A DNA stretch of 59,401 nucleotides from a virus. The notes beneath the pieces are model-generated. The model saw nothing but the letters and a program-made list of their open reading frames with translations, did no database searches and was not told the origin of the DNA. The stretch lies in the IMG/VR virus record IMGVR_UViG_3300009168_000012, positions 1 through 59,401 of that record, one strand, 5' to 3'. A program made the translations under genes and the position numbers. Of the stretch, positions 30,572 to 39,975 are shown piece after piece. The number at the start of each line of letters is the position of its first letter. Position 1 is the stretch's first letter.

Positions 30572-31699
30572 ATGGCAAATGGTTTTGTTGCTGGACTTAT
30601 GTTAACCAGCAAGCAAGTTTTTCAGGGTGCAAATCCCTCTGAAAAAATTACACCCCCCGGTTATCTCAAATATCTTTTAAGCAATGGCAATCCCAATATC
30701 ATCAGCAATGGGATAAGTGATGGTTCAGGGCATGTTCGCAATGTGGTTATAAAATACCGACCAAGAACAATTCCCGGTTTATCACATACAGAAGATGACT
30801 GTTCTGTTCAGGCAAGTCCAGTGTATAAAGAAATGTCATTGCCACCACTGATGTTCAGGAAGTATGGTGTGTTCATTGATTATGAAACAATTGCCAAATA
30901 CGAACAGGAAGCAAGTGCAACTGTAAGGGTTGGCCGTCCAGCACCACCACAAGGAATCCTGATGGAGATTTACAATGCAGTGGTTGAATCTGCAAATGGT
31001 TTATTTGCTGACATTAACAATGACCTTCTTGCAATTCAGGTTGCAGCATTTGGAAAGAATCAAACCACCGGAAGCAATGCAGCCAAAACAGTCAACTTCC
31101 CATTAAGCACTGCAACCAACCCATTGACACAAGGTTTGACAATGCTGGCAACAGATGTGATGGCCAATGAAATCAAACCATTGAATTACACCATTGTTGG
31201 TGATGGGATGATTAATGCTGCTTATACTCAAATGAGGTATAACACCCAAAACACAACCCAACAGAATTATCCTTCAACATTCCCTCAATTCTTTTATGAC
31301 CCATACACTGCTGCAAAGTGGGGAGCAAACCAATTTGGTGTGTTTGAAAAGGATGCTGTTCAATTGGTGAATGTGACCAAATTCAATGGGTTTGTTGGTG
31401 GTGATAAAATGAGCACCTTCCTCTTCACAATGGAACTTCCTGTTGTGGATTCTGTTGGTGATACAACCTTGCAGTCTTTCCGTTTTGATGCACAGTTAAG
31501 GCATGTTGATTGCCCAACTGAAATGGAAATTGGAACAGGTGCAGGTGGTTATCCTGCATTGCAGTCTGTTGGGCGTGGTTGGATTCTTGACCTTATGGCC
31601 AACTATACACAAGTCAACATTGCTGCTGATGCTTACTTAACTGCTGACCGTTTAACAGGCAATAATGGGACATTAAGGTATGTTGCCACAAATGCATAA
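30572..31699 (+). CDS. Major capsid protein, 375 aa
   Basis: Assigned by context and size: it follows the scaffold, precedes connector genes and is of normal HK97-fold length. It has few charged runs, many aromatic residues and alternating hydrophobic strands. Segments such as KYRPRTIPGLSHTED, PLMFRKYGVFIDYETI and SVGRGWILDLMANYTQ fit strands and the spine helix. No protease is adjacent, so maturation probably uses no dedicated enzyme. Other large structural roles are less likely. Confidence 0.75.
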   Translation: MANGFVAGLMLTSKQVFQGANPSEKITPPGYLKYLLSNGNPNIISNGISDGSGHVRNVVIKYRPRTIPGLSHTEDDCSVQASPVYKEMSLPPLMFRKYGVFIDYETIAKYEQEASATVRVGRPAPPQGILMEIYNAVVESANGLFADINNDLLAIQVAAFGKNQTTGSNAAKTVNFPLSTATNPLTQGLTMLATDVMANEIKPLNYTIVGDGMINAAYTQMRYNTQNTTQQNYPSTFPQFFYDPYTAAKWGANQFGVFEKDAVQLVNVTKFNGFVGGDKMSTFLFTMELPVVDSVGDTTLQSFRFDAQLRHVDCPTEMEIGTGAGGYPALQSVGRGWILDLMANYTQVNIAADAYLTADRLTGNNGTLRYVATNA

Positions 31700-31702
31700 A
31701 GC

Positions 31703-32224
31703 ATGGATTGCTTTTTGAGTTATATCGGGATTTACGCACCGGGAGTTCTGACACCACCTGCACCACCTGCACCTGAAAGTGGATTATATATTAACAAGGA
31801 CTTACCCATTTCGATTCAGGAGATTGATGCTTATGCAGATGCAGAGCAAGAAACCTTGTGGATTGTATGGGATGAAGTTCAAAAAAGGGGAATAAAAAAA
31901 TTCATCAGTAAGGTTCAGGCAGGTTATCGGGATTTATTTGGTTCCTGCTTTTTGGATGAAGATTGGTTTTGTGATAACAAGGCAGAATTGCAATTGCCAT
32001 TGCTTTATTTTCTTGGTGCTGAATTAATGACTGAAAAGATTTACACCACAAGAATTAACAGGTACACAAGAGCATTTGACATTGCAAGAGCAAGGGAAAT
32101 GAGGGAAGAGTTCACCAATGAATTTTATTCTCAATTGAAGGATGCATTGGGGAACATTGGACAGGTGGAAGAAAAGGGTTGTGCCAATGATGGTGTCTTT
32201 ATTTATTTTGAATCATTGCCATGA
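31703..32224 (+). CDS. Head-tail connector/adaptor protein, 173 aa
   Basis: Follows the capsid gene by three bases and overlaps the next ATG (ATGA). After a proline-rich start (PPAPPAPESG) there is a helical core (ISIQEIDAYADAEQETLWIVWDEV..KKFISKVQAGY) that resembles the helical bundle of gp6-type adaptor proteins. It should attach below the portal. Assignment is by position and helical pattern; no signature motif is present. Confidence 0.6.
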   Translation: MDCFLSYIGIYAPGVLTPPAPPAPESGLYINKDLPISIQEIDAYADAEQETLWIVWDEVQKRGIKKFISKVQAGYRDLFGSCFLDEDWFCDNKAELQLPLLYFLGAELMTEKIYTTRINRYTRAFDIARAREMREEFTNEFYSQLKDALGNIGQVEEKGCANDGVFIYFESLP

Positions 32225-32802
32225 AAATGAATATTACTTCCAACTTAAGTGAAGTCACTGAACAACTTCAAATCACATTAAATGATGCAACTGATGTTGA
32301 TGTGATTGCAAGGATTGTTGCTGAATCAATCAGAGGTGACATGAAAAGAAGGATTCACACTGATGGTCTTGCTTCAGATGGTGCACCCATTGGAACTTAT
32401 TCACCGGGATATATGAAAGTGAGAACAGGTGATTATGGCAATTCAGCAAGGGTGTCAAGAGGTAAGGATAAAGGAAAGGCAAAAGATTCAGGGTTCTTCA
32501 CCAAGGGACAACAGGCAACATATAATATTGAGACAAAGAAACCTGATGTTGCAAGGCCAAAGTACAACAGGACAAATGACACAAAGGTTGTCATATCACT
32601 GACTTCACAATTGGAAAATGATGAAGTGACCATTCACCTTGGAAAAGGCAATTATGGAATTGGTTGCTTGAACAAACACAATTGGGATAAATCACAATGG
32701 GTTGAAGAAACATACAAGAAGAAAATTTTTGCATCAACACAAGCTGAAAGGGATGCAGCAAAAATTCTGATTGAAAAGCACATTAACAATGCCATTTCTT
32801 GA
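32221..32802 (+). CDS. Tail-completion / virion morphogenesis protein, 193 aa
   Basis: The segment DMKRRIHTDGLASDGAPIGTYSPGYMKVR matches the pattern of Mu gpG / HK97 gp10-like morphogenesis proteins, where G-x-P-x-G-x-Y-S marks the start of a loop before a basic stretch. The centre is basic and disordered, the end helical. It joins the neck to the tail tube. It overlaps both neighbours, in keeping with one tightly packed structural operon. Confidence 0.7.
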   Translation: MKMNITSNLSEVTEQLQITLNDATDVDVIARIVAESIRGDMKRRIHTDGLASDGAPIGTYSPGYMKVRTGDYGNSARVSRGKDKGKAKDSGFFTKGQQATYNIETKKPDVARPKYNRTNDTKVVISLTSQLENDEVTIHLGKGNYGIGCLNKHNWDKSQWVEETYKKKIFASTQAERDAAKILIEKHINNAIS

Positions 32803-33394
32803 CCATATTGTTTCAGCAGTCAATGCACAACTGGCAACAGGACTTTCAAAATGTTTCAGTCCTGAAAAGATAAAGGTGTATGGGATAACTGAATCAGTAT
32901 TGGATTCCAGTGCAGCACAAGAAGGAGCAAGACCAATCAGGTATCCGATTGTTGTTGATAACAATGGTGAAGGGACAATGGTTGCAATTGATGACAGGTT
33001 TGATATAATTCTTTATCATAAGTTGGAATCAATAACCACAACCCTTGATGCAACAAAAGGATTTGGTGACAGTCTTGGGAATTATTTTGAACAGGCAAAT
33101 TTTGGAATGATGGTTGCGTCCTTCAGGGAAAAAACAGGGAAGACTGCAAGTTGGCTGGAATCCATTGTCAAAGATGAAATGCCACAATCATTCACATTGA
33201 ATAATAAAGCAACAGGAAAAAGATTGTTCAAAGCATCACTGAAACCATTGGTGTCAAATTTTGATAAGTATGTTTTGCTTCAACGTGAATACACTGAAGC
33301 AGCAGTTGCTTTTCCTCACATTGTTTTCTTTGAAATAAAGTACAGGATTGAGAGCAGTTACAAGGCAGGATGCTTCCAGTGTAATTGCGTATAA
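32789..33394 (+). CDS. Putative neck or tail terminator protein, 201 aa
   Basis: The start was placed at ATG 32789, overlapping the previous gene by 14 bases. Position between the completion protein and the tube protein suggests a tail terminator or neck protein, although the length is on the high side. The sequence is alpha/beta with YPIVVDNNGEGTMVAIDDRFD near the start and a C-terminal GCFQCNCV cysteine cluster. No family motif recognised. Confidence 0.55.
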   Translation: MPFLDHIVSAVNAQLATGLSKCFSPEKIKVYGITESVLDSSAAQEGARPIRYPIVVDNNGEGTMVAIDDRFDIILYHKLESITTTLDATKGFGDSLGNYFEQANFGMMVASFREKTGKTASWLESIVKDEMPQSFTLNNKATGKRLFKASLKPLVSNFDKYVLLQREYTEAAVAFPHIVFFEIKYRIESSYKAGCFQCNCV

Positions 33395-33425
33395 AAATAT
33401 TTTTAAAACATTAAAAAAAATTGTC

Positions 33426-34037
33426 ATGGCATACGGAAGTTATTATGGGAATTGTGATGATACTGTTGACCCTCATGTTTGTCGGGATTGTGATGATGTG
33501 ACTGAAAAGGGAAGGATAAGAAGAGGTGGTTGGCTGAAGCATTCATCATATGCAACAGTGATTGCAAACCCGATTGACCCAACTGTTTGGGAAACAGCAA
33601 AAGCAGCAGGTGACTTCATTCCACTTCCTGAATTATCAGGGACATTTGATGGTGGAGCACCAAAATATGTTGCAGGGTTTGGTGATGTTAAGGAAAAATA
33701 TTCAGGCAGTGACTTCACTGCAACAATTCGTGACCCTGTTTACACTGAAAACTGGCCACATTACAATTCCATTGTTGGAAAAAGTAATTGGCACCTTGTT
33801 TATGTTACTGAAACACAAACTCATATCAGTGGAGTTCCTGTAACTGTTGCACCAAAGAACCCAATCACTGAAAATGTTGATGATGATGTGATTTGGGAAT
33901 CTGAAGTCAAATGGTTTGAACACTTTACACCTGCACCACATGCTGTTCCTCTGGAAGTTTTTGATTGCAACCCTGAAGAAGAAGAGGTTGCAGGATTTAG
34001 TGAAAATCGTGAACGTGAACAGTTTTCAGAAGTATAA
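33426..34037 (+). CDS. Probable major tail (tube) protein, 203 aa
   Basis: Assigned by place: last gene of the head-to-tail run, of tube-protein size, followed by a terminator, as for highly expressed structural genes. The N-terminus has a cysteine-rich stretch (GNCDDTVDPHVCRDCDDV) that may bind a metal. The rest is beta-rich and ends acidic (EEEEVAGFSENREREQF). The tape measure is 17 kb upstream, which is unusual. An alternative is a virion decoration protein. Confidence 0.55.
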   Translation: MAYGSYYGNCDDTVDPHVCRDCDDVTEKGRIRRGGWLKHSSYATVIANPIDPTVWETAKAAGDFIPLPELSGTFDGGAPKYVAGFGDVKEKYSGSDFTATIRDPVYTENWPHYNSIVGKSNWHLVYVTETQTHISGVPVTVAPKNPITENVDDDVIWESEVKWFEHFTPAPHAVPLEVFDCNPEEEEVAGFSENREREQFSEV

Positions 34038-34053
34038 ATGGGAGTAAGTAAGG

Positions 34054-34076
34054 GAGCAGTGCAAACTGCTCTTTTT
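34054..34076 (+). terminator. Rho-independent terminator
   Basis: GAGCAGT / ACTGCTC with a GCAA loop, followed by five Ts. It closes the head/tail-tube operon. Confidence 0.85.
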
Positions 34077-34112
34077 GTATTATGTTTTTTCTTAATACTT
34101 TAAAATAAATTT

Positions 34113-34556
34113 ATGGAACCGTTCAAAGCATTGATTGTGCCACTGAAGAAACCAACATTGCCACCGGGAACAGGTGGAGGTGGTGGAGGTGGTGAGCATC
34201 CTGACCATGACCTTCCTCTTTTTCCTTTTCATCCCATTGTAGTTCCACCGGGCGGAAACTGGCCGGGAGAACCACCAATCACAGGAGGTGGTGGAGAAGG
34301 AGAACCACCAAAACCAAATCATGATTTACCTCTTTTCCCTTTTCATCCAATCGTTGTCCCACCGGGAGGAAACTGGCCAACAGAACCACCACCAACAGGT
34401 GAAGGTGGAGAGGGTGAACCAAGTCATCCAATAAATTTGCCACCTTCAGACAATGGTTATTGGGTGTTTGTTTTTGTACCGGGAGTTGGTTGGTCATGGG
34501 TTGCCATTACACCACAACCATTGCCACCAAATGAAACTCACCCTCAACCCAAATGA
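34113..34556 (+). CDS. Proline/glycine repeat protein, 147 aa
   Basis: Contains two near-identical copies of HDLPLFPFHPIVVPPGGNWP (about residues 32-51 and 69-88), separated by glycine- and glutamate-rich linkers, plus a degenerate third copy that ends with a tryptophan-rich segment (GYWVFVFVPGVGWSWV). The layout recalls an extended fibre tip or linker protein. It lies at the head of the host-contact genes. The repeats make copy-number variation by slippage or recombination plausible. Family not recognised. Confidence 0.7.
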   Translation: MEPFKALIVPLKKPTLPPGTGGGGGGGEHPDHDLPLFPFHPIVVPPGGNWPGEPPITGGGGEGEPPKPNHDLPLFPFHPIVVPPGGNWPTEPPPTGEGGEGEPSHPINLPPSDNGYWVFVFVPGVGWSWVAITPQPLPPNETHPQPK

Positions 34557-34582
34557 TGAATCATTCCTTATCAGGTTAAACC

Positions 34583-37500
34583 ATGAGAATCAAAACTGTT
34601 TTCACTGTTCCTGAAAAATGTTATGCAAGTGCAGATTTGTATGACAGGGAAGGAAAATTCATTCGCAACCTCTGGAATCAGAGGTTGCTTTATTCTGATA
34701 AGACATACACTGAATATTACAGGGATGACAGTGGGTTGATTGCAGGTGATGATTACAGGTTAAAGTTAACCATAAACAATATCCGTTCTTATTGGGCAAA
34801 TGTCATTGGGAACACTGCTGCAAAGCTGACAGGTGCATCCACCTTCTTCAACATGATGCAAGCACAAGACATGGATGCAGGTGTTGACAGTTTTTTTTAT
34901 TGCACTGCATACAATGAAGGAAAGACTTCTTGTTTCAGGATGCTGAAAAGCAATATTCAAGCAGCAACAAAAGTTTTTTCTGACAGGGGGTTTGACACAT
35001 ATCATGTTTGTGTTAAAAATGGCATTGTGTATTGGGCAGGTGTGGATGCTTACAAAACAAAATCTTGGGCTGAAGAATATGCTGACAGGTGGATTGATAA
35101 AAAGCAAACAGCAAAAGAAGCTGCAAATGGATTCCCTGATTATACAGAAGACATGGTGAGAAAATGCAATCTCACATATTGTGATGCAGATGGTTATTTT
35201 TTAGGGTACAGAAAACCAACCACCACCAAGCAGGATTTTATAAAATGGTTTGATACTTACATTGTAAGAGATACATGGTGTAAGACATGCAGTGGTGTAT
35301 TTGCCACAATGGAAAGCAACAACAGTGAAGTGAGGTTTTTGTATGGAAAGGAATACAAGCCATATTTGGGAAGGACATATGCATCAGTCATTGGACTTTA
35401 TCAAGGTGATTTGGCTGATGTGACAGGGTTGGCAGTAAGTGATGATTGCATTTTCATTGCTTATGGTGGAAGACAGAACATGTGGTATTGGAACAGCAGG
35501 AATGTCATTACAGTGTTGGATTTATTTGGAAAGGAACTGAATCAATTCAAGGTTGAAAAGCCGGGAAAGATGATTGTGGTGGATGACTTTCTTTTTTATT
35601 GTTCTGGACAAAAAATATGCAAAGCAAAGATTGATGCAGCAGGTAATATCACACCTGAAAAGGAATTGCAGGTGAATGGAAGTTTCACAGTGTTTGATGT
35701 TTCATATTATAAACCAACAGACACAATTGCTGTTGCTGCAACTGATGGATTGATTCATTATTATGATAAGGAGTTCAATTTAAAAAGTGAGCAGGGAAAC
35801 AAGGAAATGTATTGGGAAAAACCTGATGTGCATGATGACAAGTTTTATTGGGAAGATATGAGAAGGACATATGAATGTTTCATATGCACTGACACTGTTA
35901 ATGGATTGCAATTGATTGGTGATGGTGGCAACCAAAGGGTTCAGGTTTTTGACAGGAACTTCATCTTTAAAACAAGTATTTCTTGGTTAAGCACAAGTTA
36001 TCAGGTGGAATCAATCAATGATGATGCAACAAGGGTGTTCAGTGAATACCTTGAATTTAATGTTGATTACACCAACCCACAATCATTGAAGTGGAGGTTG
36101 GCAAACAATTGGTCATGTTATGCTGACAGTGAATACATTTATTTGAACATGCCTTTTGTGCTTAATGGGAAGACTTATGCAAAGCAGCAGTCAATATCAT
36201 TCAATCAAATCAGGTTGGTTGAATTAAGTCCTGAAGTGGGTTTGGTGCCATTGAATGTTGTGAAACTTCCTTCCAATATCCATAAGAGTAATGTCATGAT
36301 TTATCCTGATGGTGGTATTTATCGGAATGAAAATAAACCGGGATATTACATAAGGGTTGGAAGACAGAAATTATTGAACGTGAATGAAGATGGCACTTTC
36401 AATTGGGCTGCACCTGTTGTGATTGTGAACACTGGAACACCACCACCTGAATCCACTCAAAACAATATGAGCAGGAGAGTTTTTGAAACCATTGGTGACA
36501 AGCTGTATCAATACAATGCACACAGGACAGGAACAGGGAATCATTTGACGGCAATAAACATGTTGGATGGCACATTCATTCACAATGCATTTCCTTCAAC
36601 CCATGCAGGTTATTTTGGGGAATACATGAATGATGTTTTTGATATTGGGAATGGTGTGATTTATCCCGGCGGGATATTTATTGCAAGGGATGCTTTTTTG
36701 ATATGCAATTATCATGGTGAATTTTGGGGAGCAGGACAGGTGAACAAATGGCACCTTTTTGACCAACACCTTGTTGCACTGCATACATATGGAACTGAAG
36801 TAAAAACAACAAGGAAACAAGGCATTGAGCATCCTGCTGCAATGATGGCTGGCAACAGTTTCACAGGGAACTTTGTGAAGCAAGGTGAATTTTATTATCT
36901 GTTCCATTGTGATGAGAACCACCATTCAGGGATTCATGTGGTGAGGTTTGAAGGGATGAACACTGTTAAGAGGTTGGAATATCCTTCAAGTGTTTTTGAA
37001 TACAATGACAGTCCTTGGGTGACTTATCCAATGTTGGAATTACCCAAGGTTGGCAACCTGAAGAATGGTGATGCAGGATGGTCAATGGAACCTGAAGAAG
37101 GTTATTATATAAGTTCAACTGACAGTTATCAGGTAAGGATGGGAAGGAAGTTCTTAAGCAAAACTGAACCTTCAGATTTGCAATTGTCCTTCAGGGTTCC
37201 AAACAGAACTGCAATGGTGACTTATCCAATCAATCCTGTAAGTGTTACCAAATGGAATTTTGAATGCTTTATCAACTTTGAAGATAATTACCATTCAAGG
37301 GATAATGGCACAACTTCAGGGATAAAATTACAATTGGTGGATGCTGATGATAAGGTATTGTTTGAATTATTTCCTGCATTGAATTACTCAACAAAAATTG
37401 TGACCTTATACATTAATGACAAGGTTGTGTTTTCATTGCGTGAATTTGATGCAGAAAAAATCCTTGATTATTACAGGAAGATAATTGTTTGGGCAAGCAA

Positions 37501-37657
37501 TAATATTTTATATGCAAGGTTCCACAATTATCCAACAATAACACTTGGAAGGATTGAAACAAAACCTGCATTGATAAGATTGATTGCATACAATTTCATC
37601 AGCAAAACATATGACCAAAATTTATCAGTGAGGTCAATAAAATTCAACAGAAGGTGA
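34583..37657 (+). CDS. Large fibre-like or receptor-contact protein, 1024 aa
   Basis: Unrecognised large protein. The N-terminus (MRIKTVFTVPEKCYASADLYDREGKFIRNLW) resembles FlgD-Ig type domains, in which a strand pair precedes a nearby RxLW. The central 600 residues contain repeated W/D-rich beta blades (for example VTGLAVSDDCIFIAYGG, GLQLIGDGGNQRVQVFDRN), as in beta-propellers of the NHL type. The C-terminal 200 residues look like a jelly-roll or LamG-like lectin domain. Together these suggest a carbohydrate-binding tail protein. No catalytic residues can be pointed out. Confidence 0.6.
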   Translation: MRIKTVFTVPEKCYASADLYDREGKFIRNLWNQRLLYSDKTYTEYYRDDSGLIAGDDYRLKLTINNIRSYWANVIGNTAAKLTGASTFFNMMQAQDMDAGVDSFFYCTAYNEGKTSCFRMLKSNIQAATKVFSDRGFDTYHVCVKNGIVYWAGVDAYKTKSWAEEYADRWIDKKQTAKEAANGFPDYTEDMVRKCNLTYCDADGYFLGYRKPTTTKQDFIKWFDTYIVRDTWCKTCSGVFATMESNNSEVRFLYGKEYKPYLGRTYASVIGLYQGDLADVTGLAVSDDCIFIAYGGRQNMWYWNSRNVITVLDLFGKELNQFKVEKPGKMIVVDDFLFYCSGQKICKAKIDAAGNITPEKELQVNGSFTVFDVSYYKPTDTIAVAATDGLIHYYDKEFNLKSEQGNKEMYWEKPDVHDDKFYWEDMRRTYECFICTDTVNGLQLIGDGGNQRVQVFDRNFIFKTSISWLSTSYQVESINDDATRVFSEYLEFNVDYTNPQSLKWRLANNWSCYADSEYIYLNMPFVLNGKTYAKQQSISFNQIRLVELSPEVGLVPLNVVKLPSNIHKSNVMIYPDGGIYRNENKPGYYIRVGRQKLLNVNEDGTFNWAAPVVIVNTGTPPPESTQNNMSRRVFETIGDKLYQYNAHRTGTGNHLTAINMLDGTFIHNAFPSTHAGYFGEYMNDVFDIGNGVIYPGGIFIARDAFLICNYHGEFWGAGQVNKWHLFDQHLVALHTYGTEVKTTRKQGIEHPAAMMAGNSFTGNFVKQGEFYYLFHCDENHHSGIHVVRFEGMNTVKRLEYPSSVFEYNDSPWVTYPMLELPKVGNLKNGDAGWSMEPEEGYYISSTDSYQVRMGRKFLSKTEPSDLQLSFRVPNRTAMVTYPINPVSVTKWNFECFINFEDNYHSRDNGTTSGIKLQLVDADDKVLFELFPALNYSTKIVTLYINDKVVFSLREFDAEKILDYYRKIIVWASNNILYARFHNYPTITLGRIETKPALIRLIAYNFISKTYDQNLSVRSIKFNRR

Positions 37658-37845
37658 CATGGTTCGCAAATAAAGCAAACCTGACGGAAAGTGAACTGCA
37701 TGTCTTAATTGAAGTAATAAAAGCAGTGATTGCAGCAGTGATTGCATTTTTTGTTATCAGGCACCGGAAAAGGCAAAAGAAAAAGGAAGATGAACACAGG
37801 AAGAAGCAAGTGGAACATTGGGAAGAAATGGAGAAAAAAAATTAA
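37654..37845 (+). CDS. Small single-helix membrane protein, 63 aa, holin candidate
   Basis: GTG start overlapping the TGA of the previous gene (GTGA). It has one hydrophobic helix at about residues 15-40 (LHVLIEVIKAVIAAVIAFFVI) followed by a strongly basic, charged tail (RHRKRQKKKEDEHRKKQ). One membrane helix with a charged C-terminus is a layout shared by some holins and by phage-encoded lysis regulators. No endolysin lies nearby, so holin is only one option; a membrane anchor for the fibre region is another. Confidence 0.55.
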   Translation: MTWFANKANLTESELHVLIEVIKAVIAAVIAFFVIRHRKRQKKKEDEHRKKQVEHWEEMEKKN

Positions 37846-37856
37846 AAATATTTTTT

Positions 37857-39338
37857 ATGCTTAAAGTTAATGGATGGGCGGCAATGAATGGTGGCACCAC
37901 CGGAGGGAAAGGAGGTGTGACAGTTAATGTTTCAAATGAAAATGATTTTAAAGCTGCTGTATCTGGAACCACACCAAAGATTGTGCAGGTGAATGGAACC
38001 ATTGCAATTGGATATGCAATGGTTGGTTCAAACAAAACCATTGTTGGTGTTGGCGTGGATGCAAAAACAATTGGGACAATCAGGCTTGAAGGTTCAAAAA
38101 ATATTATTATAAAAAATCTTAATACTTCAAATCCCAATGGTGATGGCATTGCAGCAGCAGGTGCAACCAATTTTTTCATCACTCATTGCACACCCAACAA
38201 TTGTTCAGACGGCTGTATTGATGTGACCAAGGGTTCAGATTATTACACCATTGAATATTGTAAGTTTTATTATGACCAAATGGCACTGCATAACTTTTGC
38301 AATTTGGTTGGTGCAAATGATGCTGAAACAGGTGACAAGGGAAAATTAAAAGGAACTTTTCATCACAACTTTTACTGGAAGTATTGTGCTGACAGAATGC
38401 CAAGGGTGAGGTTTGGACAGGTGCATTGTTATAATAATTTTTATGACCCTGCTGTTGACCAAAAGGTTTCTTCCCTGATAACTGCTGCAATTGGTTCAGA
38501 AGTGCTTGCTGAAAACAATCAGTTTGAATCAGGTGATGATGCTTTTGAAATCAGGGAAGATGGAAAGTTATTGGGAAGAGGGAACACATATGGTTCAAAA
38601 TATATTGGTGAGAAGAACAATGGAAATGCAACAAGTGTTTTCACACCACCTTACCCATATGATTTGAATGCACCTGAATCATTGGGACTTCTTGTGAGAG
38701 ACAAGGCAGGTGTTGATGGTGACAGTGATTTGACTGAAGGAAGCACAACACCCATTCCACAACCGGAACCTGAACCACCTGCTGATGAACCATTGGAACT
38801 GATTCTTGATGATGATGTGGTTGTTCAGTTGCCAAAGAATGTGCATTCCTTCACAGGGATTGTTGCCAAGCTGAAGGAAGGAAGTTATGATTTGAAGGTG
38901 ATTGTTTCAGGAGTTGGTGAAACTGTTGAGCAAACAAAAAAGATTCTTGTGTTGGGTGATAAGACAATCACACCACCTGAAGATTCAGCAGTGAAAGGAT
39001 TCAAATTAATCAATGCAGGGACAGACAGTGAAGTTGCAGATTTGGTGGAAGGTGGTTCATACAGTGTGTCACAATATGGCCCAAAAATAAATATTAAAGC
39101 ACAGGTTGATGACCTTGCAGTTGCCAATGTAAAATTCACCTTAAGTGGAACCCAATCAAAGGAATACATTGACAAGGGAAGACCATTTGCATTGCATGGT
39201 GATGATGGTCATGGGAATTATTATTATGGAACATGGAACCCACCACCATTGGGTAATTATAAGTTAATAGCAACACCAATTGATACAGCAGGAAAAGAAA
39301 TGGCTGGAAGGACAGTGAACTTTTCCTTCATCAGATGA
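37857..39338 (+). CDS. Pectate-lyase-like enzyme (polysaccharide lyase family 1), 493 aa
   Basis: The start was placed at ATG 37857 (MLKVNGWAAMNGG). A right-handed beta-helix with the PL1 hallmarks: SDGCIDVTKGSDYYTI (117-132) with calcium-ligand aspartates, GTFHHNFY (166-173), and RMPRVRFGQVHCYNNF (180-195), where R180 is the expected catalytic arginine. After about residue 300 a proline linker (PQPEPEPPADEP) leads to C-terminal Ig-like domains. It should cleave polygalacturonate or a similar uronic-acid polymer by beta-elimination. There is no signal peptide, so it is likely a virion-borne depolymerase. Confidence 0.85.
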   Translation: MLKVNGWAAMNGGTTGGKGGVTVNVSNENDFKAAVSGTTPKIVQVNGTIAIGYAMVGSNKTIVGVGVDAKTIGTIRLEGSKNIIIKNLNTSNPNGDGIAAAGATNFFITHCTPNNCSDGCIDVTKGSDYYTIEYCKFYYDQMALHNFCNLVGANDAETGDKGKLKGTFHHNFYWKYCADRMPRVRFGQVHCYNNFYDPAVDQKVSSLITAAIGSEVLAENNQFESGDDAFEIREDGKLLGRGNTYGSKYIGEKNNGNATSVFTPPYPYDLNAPESLGLLVRDKAGVDGDSDLTEGSTTPIPQPEPEPPADEPLELILDDDVVVQLPKNVHSFTGIVAKLKEGSYDLKVIVSGVGETVEQTKKILVLGDKTITPPEDSAVKGFKLINAGTDSEVADLVEGGSYSVSQYGPKINIKAQVDDLAVANVKFTLSGTQSKEYIDKGRPFALHGDDGHGNYYYGTWNPPPLGNYKLIATPIDTAGKEMAGRTVNFSFIR

Positions 39339-39387
39339 GTTGCATCCCTGAAGAAGATTTTTTATTTTAAGAGGTTCATCAATTCAT

Positions 39388-39418
39388 AAACTGATGAGTT
39401 TATGATAAAACTGATGAG
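39388..39418 (+). repeat. Pair of 11-bp direct repeats before the nuclease gene
   Basis: AAACTGATGAG occurs at 39388-39398 and 39408-39418, 20 bp apart and just upstream of the gene at 39430. They could be binding sites for a regulator; spacing of two helical turns fits a cooperative operator. Confidence 0.45.
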
Positions 39419-39429
39419 CACTTTTAAAA

Positions 39430-39966
39430 ATGGGTTATCCAAGAATAAAAATCTTGCCTGAAGCGGAAGAAATAGTTGATGACTTCCTTGAAGGTAATAA
39501 TTTAGGGATGAGAGGGTTTGATGATGGAGCACCACACCTGCAAAGGAATGGAAAGATTGCAGAAGTATCTGTTTATAAAGTTTTAAAAGGTGTTTATCCT
39601 GATTTGAAGAAGCAGAAAAAAAATCATTCTGATGGTGGACTTGATATTCCATACAGGGATTTAATAATTGATGCAAAATCAAAAATGAGCAGAGGTTTTG
39701 CAAAACCTCATTTTTGTGGTAATATAAGGCAATGTCAAATGGGTAAAAGTTATGCAGCAAACACATATATTTTTTGTCAAGTGAACACTGTTGAATGGGT
39801 GGTGGAAATATGTGGATGGATTTCAAAAGTTGATTTTTTAAAAACTGCAACCCTTTATTATCCGCATTCATATTTTATAAGAGATAATGGTTCAAAATTT
39901 ATAATCAATGTTCCTTCATACTTTATTCAATACAAATTCTTAAATGAATTTAAGTTCTTATTATAA
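39430..39966 (+). CDS. PD-(D/E)XK nuclease-like protein, 178 aa
   Basis: The core pattern of restriction-type nucleases is present: an N-terminal helix with E45 (GKIAEVSVYKVLKG), then GGLDIPYRDLIIDAKSK (69-85), in which D72 and D81-x-K83 give the D-(X)n-D/E-X-K signature. A following strand is YIFCQVNT. It stands alone among adhesin genes rather than with replication genes, and no methyltransferase is adjacent. It may be a selfish or defensive nuclease, or trim DNA during infection. Role uncertain. Confidence 0.65.
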   Translation: MGYPRIKILPEAEEIVDDFLEGNNLGMRGFDDGAPHLQRNGKIAEVSVYKVLKGVYPDLKKQKKNHSDGGLDIPYRDLIIDAKSKMSRGFAKPHFCGNIRQCQMGKSYAANTYIFCQVNTVEWVVEICGWISKVDFLKTATLYYPHSYFIRDNGSKFIINVPSYFIQYKFLNEFKFLL

Positions 39967-39975
39967 ACTGAATCA

